From Kiritimatiellia bacterium (GTDB taxonomy: Bacteria; Verrucomicrobiota; Kiritimatiellia; RFP12; UBA1067), in assembly GCA_017411125.1 (NCBI GenBank), contig JAFPNP010000265.1, positions 1 through 12,128 of the forward strand: a stretch of DNA of 12,128 nucleotides, read 5' to 3'. Position numbers and translations under genes: made by a program. Below, piece after piece: positions 6,193 through 12,128 of the stretch (positions are counted from its first letter, which is position 1; each line of letters starts with the position of its first letter). The notes beneath the pieces are model-generated. The model did not search any database. It had not been told where the DNA came from and saw only the letters and a list, made by a program, of their open reading frames with translations.

Positions 6193-7979
6193 GAACGTTG
6201 GCAATGCTGGACTGGGCGATCATCGTCGCCTTTCTCTTGAGCGTGATAGTGATCGGCGCCTGGGCCGCGAAACGGGCGTCCAAAAGCGCGGAAGACTTCT
6301 TCCTGTCCGGTCGATCGATGCCATGGTGGCTGCTTGGCGTATCGATGGTCGCCTGCACGTTTTCGTGCGACACGCCGAATCTGGTTACGGATATCGTCCG
6401 CACGCAGGGAGTGGCGGGCAACTGGGCCTGGTGGGCGTTTCTGCTCACCGGCATGCTCACGGTGTTCGTCTACGCCAAGCTCTGGCGCCGCTCTGAACTC
6501 TCGACGGACTTGGGTTTTTACGAACTGCGCTATTCCGGGGCGCCGGCGAAGGCGCTGCGCGGTTTTCGCGCCGTCTATCTAGGCCTCGTGTTCAACGTGA
6601 TCATTATGGGCACCGTGTCGCTTGCCGCAATAAAGATAGGCGCGACAATTTTCGGCCTCACGCCGGTCACTACGCTGGCGATCGCTCTTGCGGCGGTTGG
6701 AGTGTACGCGACGCTGGGCGGACTCACCGGTTCAATCTGGGCGGACTTCTACCAATACACCGTGGCGATGGTAGGCGCGGTCGCCGCCGCATACTTCGCG
6801 GTGAAGATGTGCGGACCCGACGGCACGGGAACGCTTTCCGGCGTTCTTTCGCACGCAGCCGTTTCGTGCAAGACCTCCATGCTACCTGCGACTTCGGGCG
6901 AAGGATGGCGGTCTACGCTCATGACTATATTCATCCTTCCCGTCGCGGTGCAGTGGTGGGCCACGTGGTATCCCGGAGCGGAGCCGGGCGGCGGCGGATA
7001 CATCGCGCAGCGCATGCTTTCGGCGAAGGACGAGAAGAACGCCGTCGGCGCCGTGATGCTCTTCAATTTCCTTCACTACGCGCTCCGCAGCTGGCCTTGG
7101 CTCATAGTCGCGCTCGCATCGCTGATCGTGTTTCCCGATCTGGAATCCATCAAAGCCGCGTTCCCCAACGCGCAGCAGTACGTGCAGAACGACACCGCGT
7201 ACCCGGCGATGATATCCCGCCTTCCGTCCGGATGGCTCGGCCTCGTGGCGGCCTCCCTCATCGCCGCCTACATGAGCACTATCGCCACGCATCTCAACTG
7301 GGGCGCGTCCTACCTCGTGCAGGACTTCTATGTGCGTTTCGTCAATCCCAAGGCGACGCCTAAGAACCAGGTTCTGGTGGGACGGCTGTGCATGCTCTTG
7401 CTGCTCGTCGCCTGCGGCGTCATGGCGCTTGTTCTGCGCAATGCGAAAGGCGGATTCGACCTAATACTCCAGATAGGCGCCGGAACGGGATTGCTCTACA
7501 TATTGCGCTGGTTCTGGCACAGGCTCAACGCCTGGAGCGAAATTTCCGCGATGGTGATTTCGTTCCTTGTCGCGTGCTTTTTCGAATGGGGCGCGCCCGC
7601 GTGCGGCCTCACGGAATGGCTTGAAAGCGGCTGGCGCGCCGAATGGTTCAACCTGTCGGCGTGGAAGCTCGTTCTCGGCGTAGGCGCGACGACGGCGGGC
7701 TGGATCGCGGTGACGCTGCTCACCCCGCGCGAGAATGCAGAAACGCTCCGCAAGTTCGACGAGAAGATCCACGCAGACCTGCACGAACTTCCTGTCGGCA
7801 TCCTGTGCATGCTGGCGGGCTGCCTTGCGGTGTGGAGCTGCCTGTTCGGATGCGGCTATCTGATATACGGCTTCGGCGGCGTCGCGAACGGCTATGCGCT
7901 CGGCGGAGGATTGCTGGCGCTTTCCGCAGTGTCTACCTTCGTGCTTATGAAGCTAGTGGGCAAGGCGAAACTTTCTTGA
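6189..7979 (+). CDS. Sodium:solute symporter family (SSS) transporter
   Basis: This 596-residue integral membrane protein belongs to the family of PutP and vSGLT, which couple solute uptake to inward Na+ flow. Supporting features are a first helix (about 7-26) followed by the family motif AEDFFLSGRSMPWWLLG (34-50), ATLGGLTGSIWADFYQ (174-189), YIAQRMLSAKDEKNA (271-285), and the stretch AAYMSTIATHLNWGASYLVQ, which aligns with the helix carrying the Na2-site Ser/Thr in characterised members. Many further hydrophobic helices run to the C-terminus. The substrate is not readable; a sugar or related polyol would fit the next gene. The ATG at 6189 overlaps the kinase stop, and GGAGG at 6174-6178 lies 10 bases upstream, which supports this start over the internal Met at residue 6. 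A 35-bp gap with no convincing promoter separates it from the cupin gene. Confidence 0.93.
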   Translation: MRTLAMLDWAIIVAFLLSVIVIGAWAAKRASKSAEDFFLSGRSMPWWLLGVSMVACTFSCDTPNLVTDIVRTQGVAGNWAWWAFLLTGMLTVFVYAKLWRRSELSTDLGFYELRYSGAPAKALRGFRAVYLGLVFNVIIMGTVSLAAIKIGATIFGLTPVTTLAIALAAVGVYATLGGLTGSIWADFYQYTVAMVGAVAAAYFAVKMCGPDGTGTLSGVLSHAAVSCKTSMLPATSGEGWRSTLMTIFILPVAVQWWATWYPGAEPGGGGYIAQRMLSAKDEKNAVGAVMLFNFLHYALRSWPWLIVALASLIVFPDLESIKAAFPNAQQYVQNDTAYPAMISRLPSGWLGLVAASLIAAYMSTIATHLNWGASYLVQDFYVRFVNPKATPKNQVLVGRLCMLLLLVACGVMALVLRNAKGGFDLILQIGAGTGLLYILRWFWHRLNAWSEISAMVISFLVACFFEWGAPACGLTEWLESGWRAEWFNLSAWKLVLGVGATTAGWIAVTLLTPRENAETLRKFDEKIHADLHELPVGILCMLAGCLAVWSCLFGCGYLIYGFGGVANGYALGGGLLALSAVSTFVLMKLVGKAKLS

Positions 7980-8014
7980 ACGGCTTGGATAAAACCCAAA
8001 GGAGAAAAAACTAA

Positions 8015-8839
8015 ATGACAAAAAAGACTATCGCCGGTGCGGCGGCCATGGTGGCCGTTGCCGGAACAATGGTGGGCTGTTGCCCGAACTGCGGAAAACA
8101 GGAGGTTAAAATGTACACTAACAAAGATTTCTACGTCGGAGGCACTTTCGACGAAAACGGCATCAACAAAGGAGGCAAGTTCGACGTCGAGAAAGCCAAG
8201 CAGGCCTATTTCGACATGATGCGCCGGTTCAACTATCCGGTGTTCCCGTCCTTCCTCGACGACAAGCTCACCAACCCCAAAGAGGGCACGCAGTATCTCG
8301 GCTTCTGGGCTACGGATTTCGTGAAGGGCGACTTCATGAAGTTCGGCATGGGCGGCGTCATCTGGGTGGACGAAATCAAGGAGGAATACTTCGGGCACGA
8401 CATCTACCTGCTTCCGGGCCAGGCTCTTGCGGAACACAGCCACGTGCCGGGCAAACCGGTCGATCCCGGCGTCGCGACAGACCGCTGGACGGGCGAGAAG
8501 TTCATCGGCAAAAACATCCCCGCGAAGATGGAAAGCTGGCTCGTGCGCAACGGCTGGGTGTACGGCTTCTCCGACGTGGGCGAGCCCAACCTCGACAAGT
8601 TCCCGGAGGCGAAGAAGCTGCTTTCCGCCTACCTCTACGACCAGAAGGCCGACAAGCCGGTGAACCTCAAATCCCTCCATGTGGAGAAGTGGACCGCCGA
8701 CGGCGTCGCCCACAAACTTCCGCGCACGGGCGGCTGGCACTTCATGATGGGCGGCACGGAAGGCGCCATCGTGAGCGAGTTCGCCAACTTCCACGACAGC
8801 AAGTGCAACCGTTTCTCGGTGCCTGGCGTCGGGTTCTAA
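8015..8839 (+). CDS. Cupin lipoprotein resembling D-lyxose ketol-isomerase
   Basis: The 274-residue product begins with a lysine pair, a hydrophobic stretch and the lipobox-like MVGC, giving lipidation at Cys22 (Cys23 and Cys26 follow closely). The body resembles the D-lyxose isomerase type of cupin. HSH (141-143), Glu173 (KMESW) and His242 (GGWHFM) fit the H-x-H, E, H metal ligands of that family, and WHFMMGGTEGAIVSEF (241-256) matches its characteristic final strand. The likely role is binding or isomerising a sugar, perhaps the solute carried by the preceding symporter. Being a lipoprotein is odd for an isomerase. AAAGGAG (7998-8004) serves the first ATG. A second, stronger site AGGAGG (8100-8105), 5 bases before an in-frame ATG at 8111, could yield a 242-residue form starting at Met33 without the signal. 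Family placement is from motif recognition only; another cupin class is possible. Confidence 0.8.
   Translation: MTKKTIAGAAAMVAVAGTMVGCCPNCGKQEVKMYTNKDFYVGGTFDENGINKGGKFDVEKAKQAYFDMMRRFNYPVFPSFLDDKLTNPKEGTQYLGFWATDFVKGDFMKFGMGGVIWVDEIKEEYFGHDIYLLPGQALAEHSHVPGKPVDPGVATDRWTGEKFIGKNIPAKMESWLVRNGWVYGFSDVGEPNLDKFPEAKKLLSAYLYDQKADKPVNLKSLHVEKWTADGVAHKLPRTGGWHFMMGGTEGAIVSEFANFHDSKCNRFSVPGVGF
8100..8113 (+). promoter_or_regulatory. Strong internal ribosome binding site and second start codon in the cupin gene
   Basis: AGGAGG (8100-8105) followed by TTAAA and an in-frame ATG at 8111 is a near-ideal Shine-Dalgarno and spacing. It lies just after the lipoprotein signal, so initiation here gives a product (from Met33) that keeps the whole cupin core and its metal ligands but stays in the cytoplasm. 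It matches the consensus better than the site used for the upstream start at 8015. Confidence 0.6.
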
Positions 8840-8850
8840 TCAATGAATTG

Positions 8851-8876
8851 GCGGCGCGTCGAATACAACGCGCCGC
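8851..8876. terminator. GC-rich hairpin between convergent genes, candidate terminator
   Basis: GCGGCGCGT (8851-8859) and ACGCGCCGC (8868-8876) form a perfect 9-bp stem with an 8-base loop, 11 bases after the cupin stop codon. No T-run follows on either strand, so it is not a classical intrinsic terminator. It could protect the 3' end or pause polymerase between the convergent cupin and HzsA-like genes. Confidence 0.45.
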
Positions 8877-8886
8877 ATGGTAAAGC

Positions 8887-8911
8887 GCGCGACGGCCAGC
8901 AACAGTCGCGC
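8887..8911. terminator. Second hairpin between convergent genes
   Basis: GCGCGAC (8887-8893) pairs with GTCGCGC (8905-8911), a 7-bp stem with an 11-base loop, 19 bases beyond the HzsA-like stop when read on the minus strand. An overlapping alternative stem GTCGC (8905-8909) with GCGAC (8919-8923) competes with it. There is no adjacent T-run. It may act with the hairpin at 8851-8876 as a two-way barrier. Confidence 0.3.
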
Positions 8912-8930
8912 CTTAATTGCGACGCGTCCC

Positions 8931-11894
8931 TTACGGCGCGTCGTATATTTTTCTGCCCGCCTTGATGGCGTCGTATGCGCGGCGCTCTGCCTCAAGCCTC
9001 CGCTGGTAGCGCTTTTCGCGTTTCATGTCGTCGGCGCACGGCACGAACCCGTCCATGTCGCAGCGAGGCGTCTTGCGCAGCCGCTCCGCGCCGAGCTTGA
9101 TCAGCGAAAGCGCTTCGTCGTATCCGGCTTTCCCTTTCATGCCTTCAAGAATGCGTGAAAGCTCCGGACGGGCGAAGTTGAGCTGTTCGCGCTGTCTGTG
9201 TCCGTGGGAAATTGCGATTTTCTTGCCGCAGAGCTTCTCAATGTGTGCCTGTTCTTCGAACGTAAGCGGCATTCGTCCGCCGGGGTTGTAGGGATAGGCG
9301 CATTCGTACTGCGGATAGTAGGGCGCGTTAAGGTCCATCCACGTGATGATGCGGGCGCGTTCTTCGTCCGTCAGCGTTACGCCGCCGTGCCCGTAGAGTT
9401 TCTTGGTGAGCTTCGAGGCGTGCGAACCCCAGCTGTAGGCCTGCTGGATGGACGCCGGACCGCCGCCTATGCACGTCACGTAGCCGAGCGCCCAGAGGTC
9501 TACGTAGCTCGTGCAGAAGAACGCACCCCTGTCGCCGCTGAGATTGAGTTTCCTCCCGGCGTCCTTTCCGTAATCGTGGCAGGCGACGCACTTGGCCGTG
9601 AACACGGGCTGCACCTCGCGCTGGAAACCGTAGAAGTGCGGCGGCGTGCCCTTTTCGAGACCGGCCAGATTGTACGCGCCGTCCAGCTTCGACGGGGCTC
9701 GCTGCATTGCGAGCGGCTTGGCCGTGACCGGCGCGGCTTCGCCCACGCGGCTTTCGTGGCATCCCACGCAGCCGTATTTTTCGCCCGGCTGCAGATACGC
9801 GCCGGAGCGCATGGATTGCACCATCTTGCCCTCCGCGTCGAGCGCCTGGAAGTAGACGAACGTGTTCGCCGGCACTTCGAAGTACGCGCTGCCGTCCGCC
9901 TCCACCGGCACCGTGCCGAGCACGCGCTTGTTCTCGAACGAGTGCCAGTTCATCGCGGATGCCTCTTCGCCGTGTCCGAACCACCCGCGGCGGCGCGTCC
10001 ACGAGCGCTTCTCCGGCGACTCCACGACGCGCAGCGCCTTCACCGTGCCGGGCGCGACGCCCTTCATGTGCGTGCCGACGTAGATGTTCTGCACGTAGAA
10101 AAGGCCGGGCGCGGTCGGCGCCTCGAACGTGCGCTGCTCGCTCTGCACCACGGGCTTTTTCGCCGTGCGAAGCACGACGGGCGAATGGCAGCCGGGAGCC
10201 TCTTCGTGGAACACGATCTCGTTGCCGTGAAGGTCGAGGTAGACGAGCGCCGTCTCGTCCCCGCGCCCCGTCTTGCGCACCGCGATGAAGTGCGAACCGT
10301 CCAGCGGGAACGGATCGGCGTATTTGAGCCGTACGGCCCTGGAAGAATCGAAGTCTTCGCGCCCGCCTGCGTGGATGCGCCCGCGATACCATTCAGGCCA
10401 CGTGCGCAAGACCGGCTCCGCGCCGTCGACGCCTTTTGCGCGGTCGATTATGCCAAGCGCGCCCCACGGACGGTCGTGGCAGCTGCCCAGCACCGCAATC
10501 ACCTTGGAACTGTCGCCCGCGATTGCGCGCGCGTTTATCACGCCGCCCGGGCTGGTGGTGTTGTTGCCCCAGTATATCGCGTGGCGCGTGCCGTCGGGAT
10601 TGCACGTCCAAAGTCCCTGCGCGTCGCCGAAGTTGCGGTCCACGTACTCCCAGCGGTCGTACAGGATGCGCCCGTCGGGCAGCACCGAGGAATGGCCCTC
10701 GAACAGCGTGGACACGCCGATCTGGTGTATGTTGGCGCCATCCGGCTTCATGCGGTAGAGATTCGCCATGATGTGGCGGTTGCACATGCAGTACTTGGGA
10801 TTGCGCGTGGAGCTGAAGATGATGTCGCCGTCCGGAAGCCAGACGGGATCGATGTCCGAAACGCCCTTTTCCCGCGTAAGCTGCGCGAGACCGGAGCCGT
10901 CGGAGTTCACCGTGTATACATGGTAGTCGTCCTTCCTGCCTTTGCGCATTGAGAACACGATGCGCCGCCCGTCGTAGTCCACCTCCGGGTCGCGCACGGT
11001 GCGTCCCTCTTCCTCCGGCACGATCACGCGCGTCGCTCCCGTCTTGGGGTCGAGCGCCTTCATCGCTCCCTGCGTCCGGTAGCTGCCCTCGTTGATTTCG
11101 CCGCACTGGAAGATCGTCGCGGTATTGTGGTGGTCGGGCGCATACTGCGCATGCGTCACGTACACAATCTCGTGCGCGTTCACGATCGGGTTCTCGCGCA
11201 CAAGCGCCTTCAGCAGAAACGCGTTGAACGCCTTGCACGACTTCGCGGCTGACGCGGAAAGCTCGTCCAGCAGAGCGGCGGCGGGATACGACTTGAACTT
11301 CGCGCCGAGTTCGCGCACCGCTGCTGCGGCGGACGCCAATGCGCCATCCGACGGTTTCCGGCGCTCGTCGAAGTCCGCCGCGCCCACGGTTCCTTCGAAC
11401 GCCACGTCGTCGATCGTCACGTGTCCCCATCCGCCCGTCGCGCCGTCCGTCACGCGGAAGAACGCGTCCTTGCCGACGGCCTGCGGCACGTTCCACGTCA
11501 CAGTGCGCATATGTTCGCCGTTTTCTCCGGTCGCGGACGCGAGAACCTTGCCCGTGGCCCGGTCGATCAACGCGAACGACGCATGCGTTCCGCCGCCGAT
11601 CTTGAACGTGACGGCCGGGCCGGTCAAACGCACGAGCGGCGATTCTATGATCCCGGTCTGCCCGTCGTTCGGGATGTTTTTCGCGGTCTCCAGCGTGGAG
11701 AGAAACCACTTGCCGCCCTTTGTGTAGGGTTTTCCGGTGTTGTGTTCGCGGGACAGATCCGTGACGGGACGTGCGAACGCGCCCTCCACGACTTTCCAGC
11801 CCTGAAGGTTGCCTGTTTCAAAGTCGAACACGGCCGCCTGCACCTGCATCGAGGACGCCATTGCGGCGGCAAATAGAAAAGCAAGATTTTTCAT
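8931..11894 (-). CDS. HzsA-related secreted dihaem c-type cytochrome with beta-propeller
   Basis: The 987-residue product has a signal peptide (residues 1-20, cleavage after VQA) and so acts outside the cytoplasm. Residues about 21-168 look like a beta-sandwich (FDFETGNLQGW to TIDDVAFEG). From about 240 to 480 comes a WD40/PD40-like propeller with repeated D-P-x-x-x-x-DG and Y-x-x-x-x-DG patterns. Next is a region like the middle domain of the hydrazine synthase alpha subunit (about 598-700). The C-terminal part has two haem c sites, CVGCH (709-713) and CVACH (769-773). PVC genomes carry many such HzsA-related proteins of unknown role; hydrazine synthesis is not implied, since no HzsB/HzsC genes are visible and the Tyr I recall four residues after the first CXXCH in HzsA is Val717 here. 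The start at 11894 places the signal peptide first; a strong promoter ends 6 bp before it. Confidence 0.88.
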   Translation of the reverse strand: MKNLAFLFAAAMASSMQVQAAVFDFETGNLQGWKVVEGAFARPVTDLSREHNTGKPYTKGGKWFLSTLETAKNIPNDGQTGIIESPLVRLTGPAVTFKIGGGTHASFALIDRATGKVLASATGENGEHMRTVTWNVPQAVGKDAFFRVTDGATGGWGHVTIDDVAFEGTVGAADFDERRKPSDGALASAAAAVRELGAKFKSYPAAALLDELSASAAKSCKAFNAFLLKALVRENPIVNAHEIVYVTHAQYAPDHHNTATIFQCGEINEGSYRTQGAMKALDPKTGATRVIVPEEEGRTVRDPEVDYDGRRIVFSMRKGRKDDYHVYTVNSDGSGLAQLTREKGVSDIDPVWLPDGDIIFSSTRNPKYCMCNRHIMANLYRMKPDGANIHQIGVSTLFEGHSSVLPDGRILYDRWEYVDRNFGDAQGLWTCNPDGTRHAIYWGNNTTSPGGVINARAIAGDSSKVIAVLGSCHDRPWGALGIIDRAKGVDGAEPVLRTWPEWYRGRIHAGGREDFDSSRAVRLKYADPFPLDGSHFIAVRKTGRGDETALVYLDLHGNEIVFHEEAPGCHSPVVLRTAKKPVVQSEQRTFEAPTAPGLFYVQNIYVGTHMKGVAPGTVKALRVVESPEKRSWTRRRGWFGHGEEASAMNWHSFENKRVLGTVPVEADGSAYFEVPANTFVYFQALDAEGKMVQSMRSGAYLQPGEKYGCVGCHESRVGEAAPVTAKPLAMQRAPSKLDGAYNLAGLEKGTPPHFYGFQREVQPVFTAKCVACHDYGKDAGRKLNLSGDRGAFFCTSYVDLWALGYVTCIGGGPASIQQAYSWGSHASKLTKKLYGHGGVTLTDEERARIITWMDLNAPYYPQYECAYPYNPGGRMPLTFEEQAHIEKLCGKKIAISHGHRQREQLNFARPELSRILEGMKGKAGYDEALSLIKLGAERLRKTPRCDMDGFVPCADDMKREKRYQRRLEAERRAYDAIKAGRKIYDAP

Positions 11895-11900
11895 GGCCGC

Positions 11901-11929
11901 ATTATACCAAAAACCGTTGCGAAAGTCAA
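11901..11929 (-). promoter_or_regulatory. Strong promoter of the HzsA-like gene, predicted leaderless
   Basis: On the minus strand TTGACT (11929-11924) and a perfect TATAAT (11906-11901) are 17 bp apart with a TGG extension. Only six bases (GCGGCC) separate the -10 box from the ATG at 11894. A start about 7 bp after the box would fall on the A of the ATG, so the mRNA would have no leader and no Shine-Dalgarno. Confidence 0.75.
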
Positions 11930-12004
11930 AATGACGGACCGATTCAACGACAATCGATTCTGCGGTCTGGGTAACGGCGGGTGGATGCGGTGCAGATGCA
12001 AATA

Positions 12005-12013
12005 TGGTATAAT
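12005..12013 (+). promoter_or_regulatory. Extended -10 promoter of the right-edge gene
   Basis: TGG plus TATAAT (12008-12013) on the plus strand. No good -35 hexamer appears at 16-18 bp. The predicted start near 12020 leaves about 8 bases before the ATG at 12028. It is divergent from the HzsA-like promoter, the two -10 boxes about 100 bp apart. Confidence 0.5.
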
Positions 12014-12027
12014 GGGCGGCGATCAAG

Positions 12028-12128
12028 ATGGAGACATGCTGCGAGATGAGGTGCCATAGTGCGATATTCGCCGCCGCCGCGCTGGCGTGTGCGGCGGCGT
12101 ATGGCGCCGTGGCGTCGCCTGACGCAGC
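12028..12128 (+). CDS. N-terminus of an exported protein, cut by the window edge
   Basis: Only about 33 codons are visible. The frame from ATG 12028 has an in-frame stop inside the TATAAT box just upstream, so it cannot start much earlier. A second in-frame ATG at 12046 gives a cleaner signal peptide: MRCHS, then a hydrophobic stretch rich in Ala with Ile, Phe and Leu, and a likely AVA cleavage site before SPDA. Neither ATG has a clear Shine-Dalgarno. The mature protein is outside the window, so no function can be given. It is divergent from the HzsA-like gene and may share its regulation. Confidence 0.5.
   Translation, partial: METCCEMRCHSAIFAAAALACAAAYGAVASPDA

Noticed and set aside
8851..8911. 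Classical rho-independent terminators
   Set aside because: Two good stems exist, but neither is followed by a run of T on either strand, so they are listed only as candidate terminators.
9198..10952. 584-residue ORF on the plus strand opposite the HzsA-like gene
   Set aside because: Its product is a low-complexity Arg/Ala/Val/His protein typical of an antisense frame in GC-rich coding DNA. The minus-strand frame has domains, a signal peptide and haem motifs.
10393..11709. 438-residue minus-strand ORF within the HzsA-like gene
   Set aside because: A shifted-frame shadow very rich in Arg, with no domain; it coincides with the real gene.
8931..11894. Hydrazine synthase and anammox metabolism
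   Set aside because: Only an HzsA-like architecture is present. No partner subunits are visible, and a haem ligand residue expected in true HzsA appears to be missing.
11895..12026. In-frame upstream extension of the HzsA-like protein (44 more residues)
   Set aside because: It would bury a clear signal peptide and run through a strong TTGACT-17-TATAAT promoter.
1..12128. CRISPR array, insertion sequence, prophage or restriction-modification system
   Set aside because: No regularly spaced repeats, transposase, integrase, terminal inverted repeats or nuclease/methylase motifs are visible.

Overview
The window looks like a chromosomal piece of a moderately GC-rich bacterium of the Planctomycetota–Verrucomicrobiota–Lentisphaerota–Kiritimatiellota (PVC) group. 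Three things suggest this: a secreted protein related to the hydrazine synthase alpha subunit with two CXXCH haem sites, a membrane-anchored Hanks-type Ser/Thr kinase next to a sodium:solute symporter, and Rnf genes. The phylum is an inference from gene content. No rRNA or taxon marker is present.

Layout. Positions 1-465 hold the end of an unrecognised charged coiled-coil protein of atypical composition. Positions 582-2521 hold an rnfD-rnfG pair with overlapping stop and start codons. These are the flavin-bearing subunits of the Rnf ion-translocating ferredoxin:NAD+ oxidoreductase, and rnfC, rnfE, rnfA and rnfB are not alongside. A HAD-family phosphatase/phosphomutase gene converges on rnfG from the minus strand (2529-3173). 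A short RNA interval (3284-3510) carries two convergent tRNA genes, Leu(UAG) on plus and Gln(CUG) on minus, each with an encoded CCA and its own promoter. Positions 3676-8839 form a three-gene plus-strand operon: transmembrane Ser/Thr kinase, sodium:solute symporter (stop/start overlap with the kinase), and a cupin lipoprotein resembling D-lyxose isomerase. Two hairpins follow (8851-8911). Positions 8931-11894 on the minus strand encode the HzsA-related dihaem protein. A short divergent promoter region then leads to the first codons of another exported protein that runs off the right edge.

How the genes may work together (inference). Rnf can generate a sodium or proton gradient, and the symporter would spend a sodium gradient on solute import. 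The kinase could sense an envelope signal and control the symporter with which it is co-translated. The cupin lipoprotein may process or bind the imported sugar. The most distinctive features are: (a) a strong internal ribosome binding site in the cupin gene that would give a second product without the lipoprotein signal; (b) a shared promoter pattern, TGR followed by a TATAAT-like box, at all six promoters I could place, with three of the boxes so close to the start codon that the mRNAs would be leaderless or nearly so; and (c) an RnfG with what looks like a partial second FMN_bind-like domain.
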